From: Gammaproteobacteria bacterium
Lineage (GTDB): Bacteria; Pseudomonadota; Gammaproteobacteria; Arenicellales; Spongiicolonaceae
DNA length: 13,125 nt
Reading direction: 5' to 3'
Assembly (NCBI GenBank): GCA_007570945.1
Contig: RKSH01000212.1
Location: forward strand, 1 to 13,125
Position numbers and translations under genes: made by a program. Positions 12,319 through 13,125 of the stretch are shown here, one piece after another. The notes under the pieces are model-generated. The model was not told where the DNA came from. It searched no databases and was given only the letters and a program-made list of their open reading frames with translations. How positions within the stretch are numbered: position 1 is the first letter of the stretch; the number at the start of each line of letters is the position of its first letter.

Positions 12319-13125
12319 GCGTTGGCCTGTTGCGCCGGACCGGCGACCCGAACATAACTGCCGCCGGGGCAACTGGCGACCACGCCGCGCAACTCCATCT
12401 CCATCAGAACGGTGTTGACGGTTTGCGCGGCCAGTCCGGTGCGCCCGATAATCTCATCGGCGGCGGCGGGGGTGAAGCCTATCGCATCCAGCACGGTTTT
12501 TTCAAACGGCGTGGCGGCGGCGGCCCCGGCGGCGATGGGTGCGGCGTCCGCTTTGTTAAGTGCACCGTCCATGGGGACGGTTTCCACCCCGGCATCCGGC
12601 AACTCCTCCAGAATATCGTCCACCGCCTCCACCAACTTGGCGCCTTCGCGCAGCAGGCGGTGCACGCCTTTGGACAGTGGCGACTGGATGGGGCCGGGCA
12701 CCGCGAAAACCTCGCGCCCCATGTCGCCGGCCTGGCGGGCGGTAATCAAACTGCCGCTGCGCGCCGCCGCCTCCACCACCAGAACGCCCAGGGCGAGGCC
12801 GGCAATGACGGCGTTGCGGCGCGGGAAGTTGGCGCCGATGGGCGGGGTGCCGGGGACGAACTCGGAGGCGATGACTCCGCCACCGCCGGCGATGGCGTGA
12901 AACAAGTCGGTGTTGGCGCGCGGGTAAATGCGGTCGGGGCCGCAGCCGGTGACGGCGACGGTGGCGCCGCCGCCGGCAAGGGCGCCGTGGTGGGCGGCGG
13001 CGTCGATGCCAACGGCGAGGCCGCTGGTGACATGGATGCCGGCTTTGGCCAGGGCGGCGGCGAGGGCGGTGGCGGTGGCGGCGCCGGCCGGGGTGGGGTT
13101 GCGGCTGCCGACGATGGCCACCTGG
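12315..13125 (-). CDS. dprA: DNA-processing protein DprA (N-terminus outside window)
   Basis: DprA binds incoming single-stranded DNA and loads RecA during natural transformation. The visible 269 residues hold the Rossmann-like core: VAIVGSRNPT at the edge, SGLAVGIDAAAHHGAL, GCGPDRIYP, SEFVPGTPPIGANFPRRNAV, VVEAAARSGSLITARQAGD and GREVFAVPGPI. A C-terminal winged helix follows (FEKTVLDAIGFTPAAADEII to VVASCPGGSYVRV). The first visible codons are internal: the reading frame continues off the right edge, and a start at 13121 would be a GTG within the core. The N-terminal part, probably about 100 residues, lies beyond. The gene ends in an ATGA overlap with smg. A Pro/Ala-rich linker separates core and winged helix. 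Confidence 0.93.
   Translation of the reverse strand, partial: QVAIVGSRNPTPAGAATATALAAALAKAGIHVTSGLAVGIDAAAHHGALAGGGATVAVTGCGPDRIYPRANTDLFHAIAGGGGVIASEFVPGTPPIGANFPRRNAVIAGLALGVLVVEAAARSGSLITARQAGDMGREVFAVPGPIQSPLSKGVHRLLREGAKLVEAVDDILEELPDAGVETVPMDGALNKADAAPIAAGAAAATPFEKTVLDAIGFTPAAADEIIGRTGLAAQTVNTVLMEMELRGVVASCPGGSYVRVAGPAQQANA

Overview
The window is GC-rich, densely packed bacterial DNA. Two conserved gene neighbourhoods suggest a gammaproteobacterium or close relative. One is the divergent pair of tesA and the ybbA-ybbP ABC transporter, arranged as in Escherichia coli. The other is the dprA-smg-topB run, familiar from beta- and gammaproteobacteria. The uracil phosphoribosyltransferase instead resembles alphaproteobacterial versions as I remember them, so I do not place the organism further. 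There are no rRNA or tRNA genes, CRISPR arrays or insertion sequences.

Layout. Bases 1-359 hold a degenerate 21-bp repeat, a good sigma-70-type promoter and a long leader with hairpin potential. Bases 360-1610 encode two exported proteins in tandem: an ankyrin-repeat protein with a helical N-terminal half, and a short Ala/Arg/Glu coiled-coil protein. Bases 1641-1918 hold a GC hairpin, a short AT-richer ORF for a 52-residue membrane protein, and a cluster of terminator-like hairpins. Bases 1986-5116 (minus) are the YbbP permease and YbbA ATPase. The start codons of ybbA and of tesA (plus, to 5729) overlap within a single CATG. upp (minus) ends 3 bases after tesA. Divergent from upp is a small ribbon-helix-helix regulator (6518-6796), which ends at a bidirectional terminator. 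Then, all on the minus strand, come a broken GMC oxidoreductase gene, its Tat-exported partner subunit and a glyoxalase I (transcribed in the order gloA, subunit 3, GMC). Last are topB, smg and a dprA cut by the right edge.

Most of the window is housekeeping: periplasmic thioesterase and transporter, pyrimidine salvage, methylglyoxal detoxification, type IA topoisomerase, and DNA processing for transformation. The less ordinary parts are (1) the left 1.9 kb, with exported ankyrin and coiled-coil proteins and an AT-rich mini membrane ORF among several hairpins, and (2) the GMC oxidoreductase. The GMC gene appears to have lost most of its C-terminal domain in a frame-changing deletion, and the old C-terminal tail and stop codon are still readable in another frame. 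I see no clearly new multi-gene defence or mobile system. The left region is the best candidate for something undescribed, but its function cannot be read from sequence alone.
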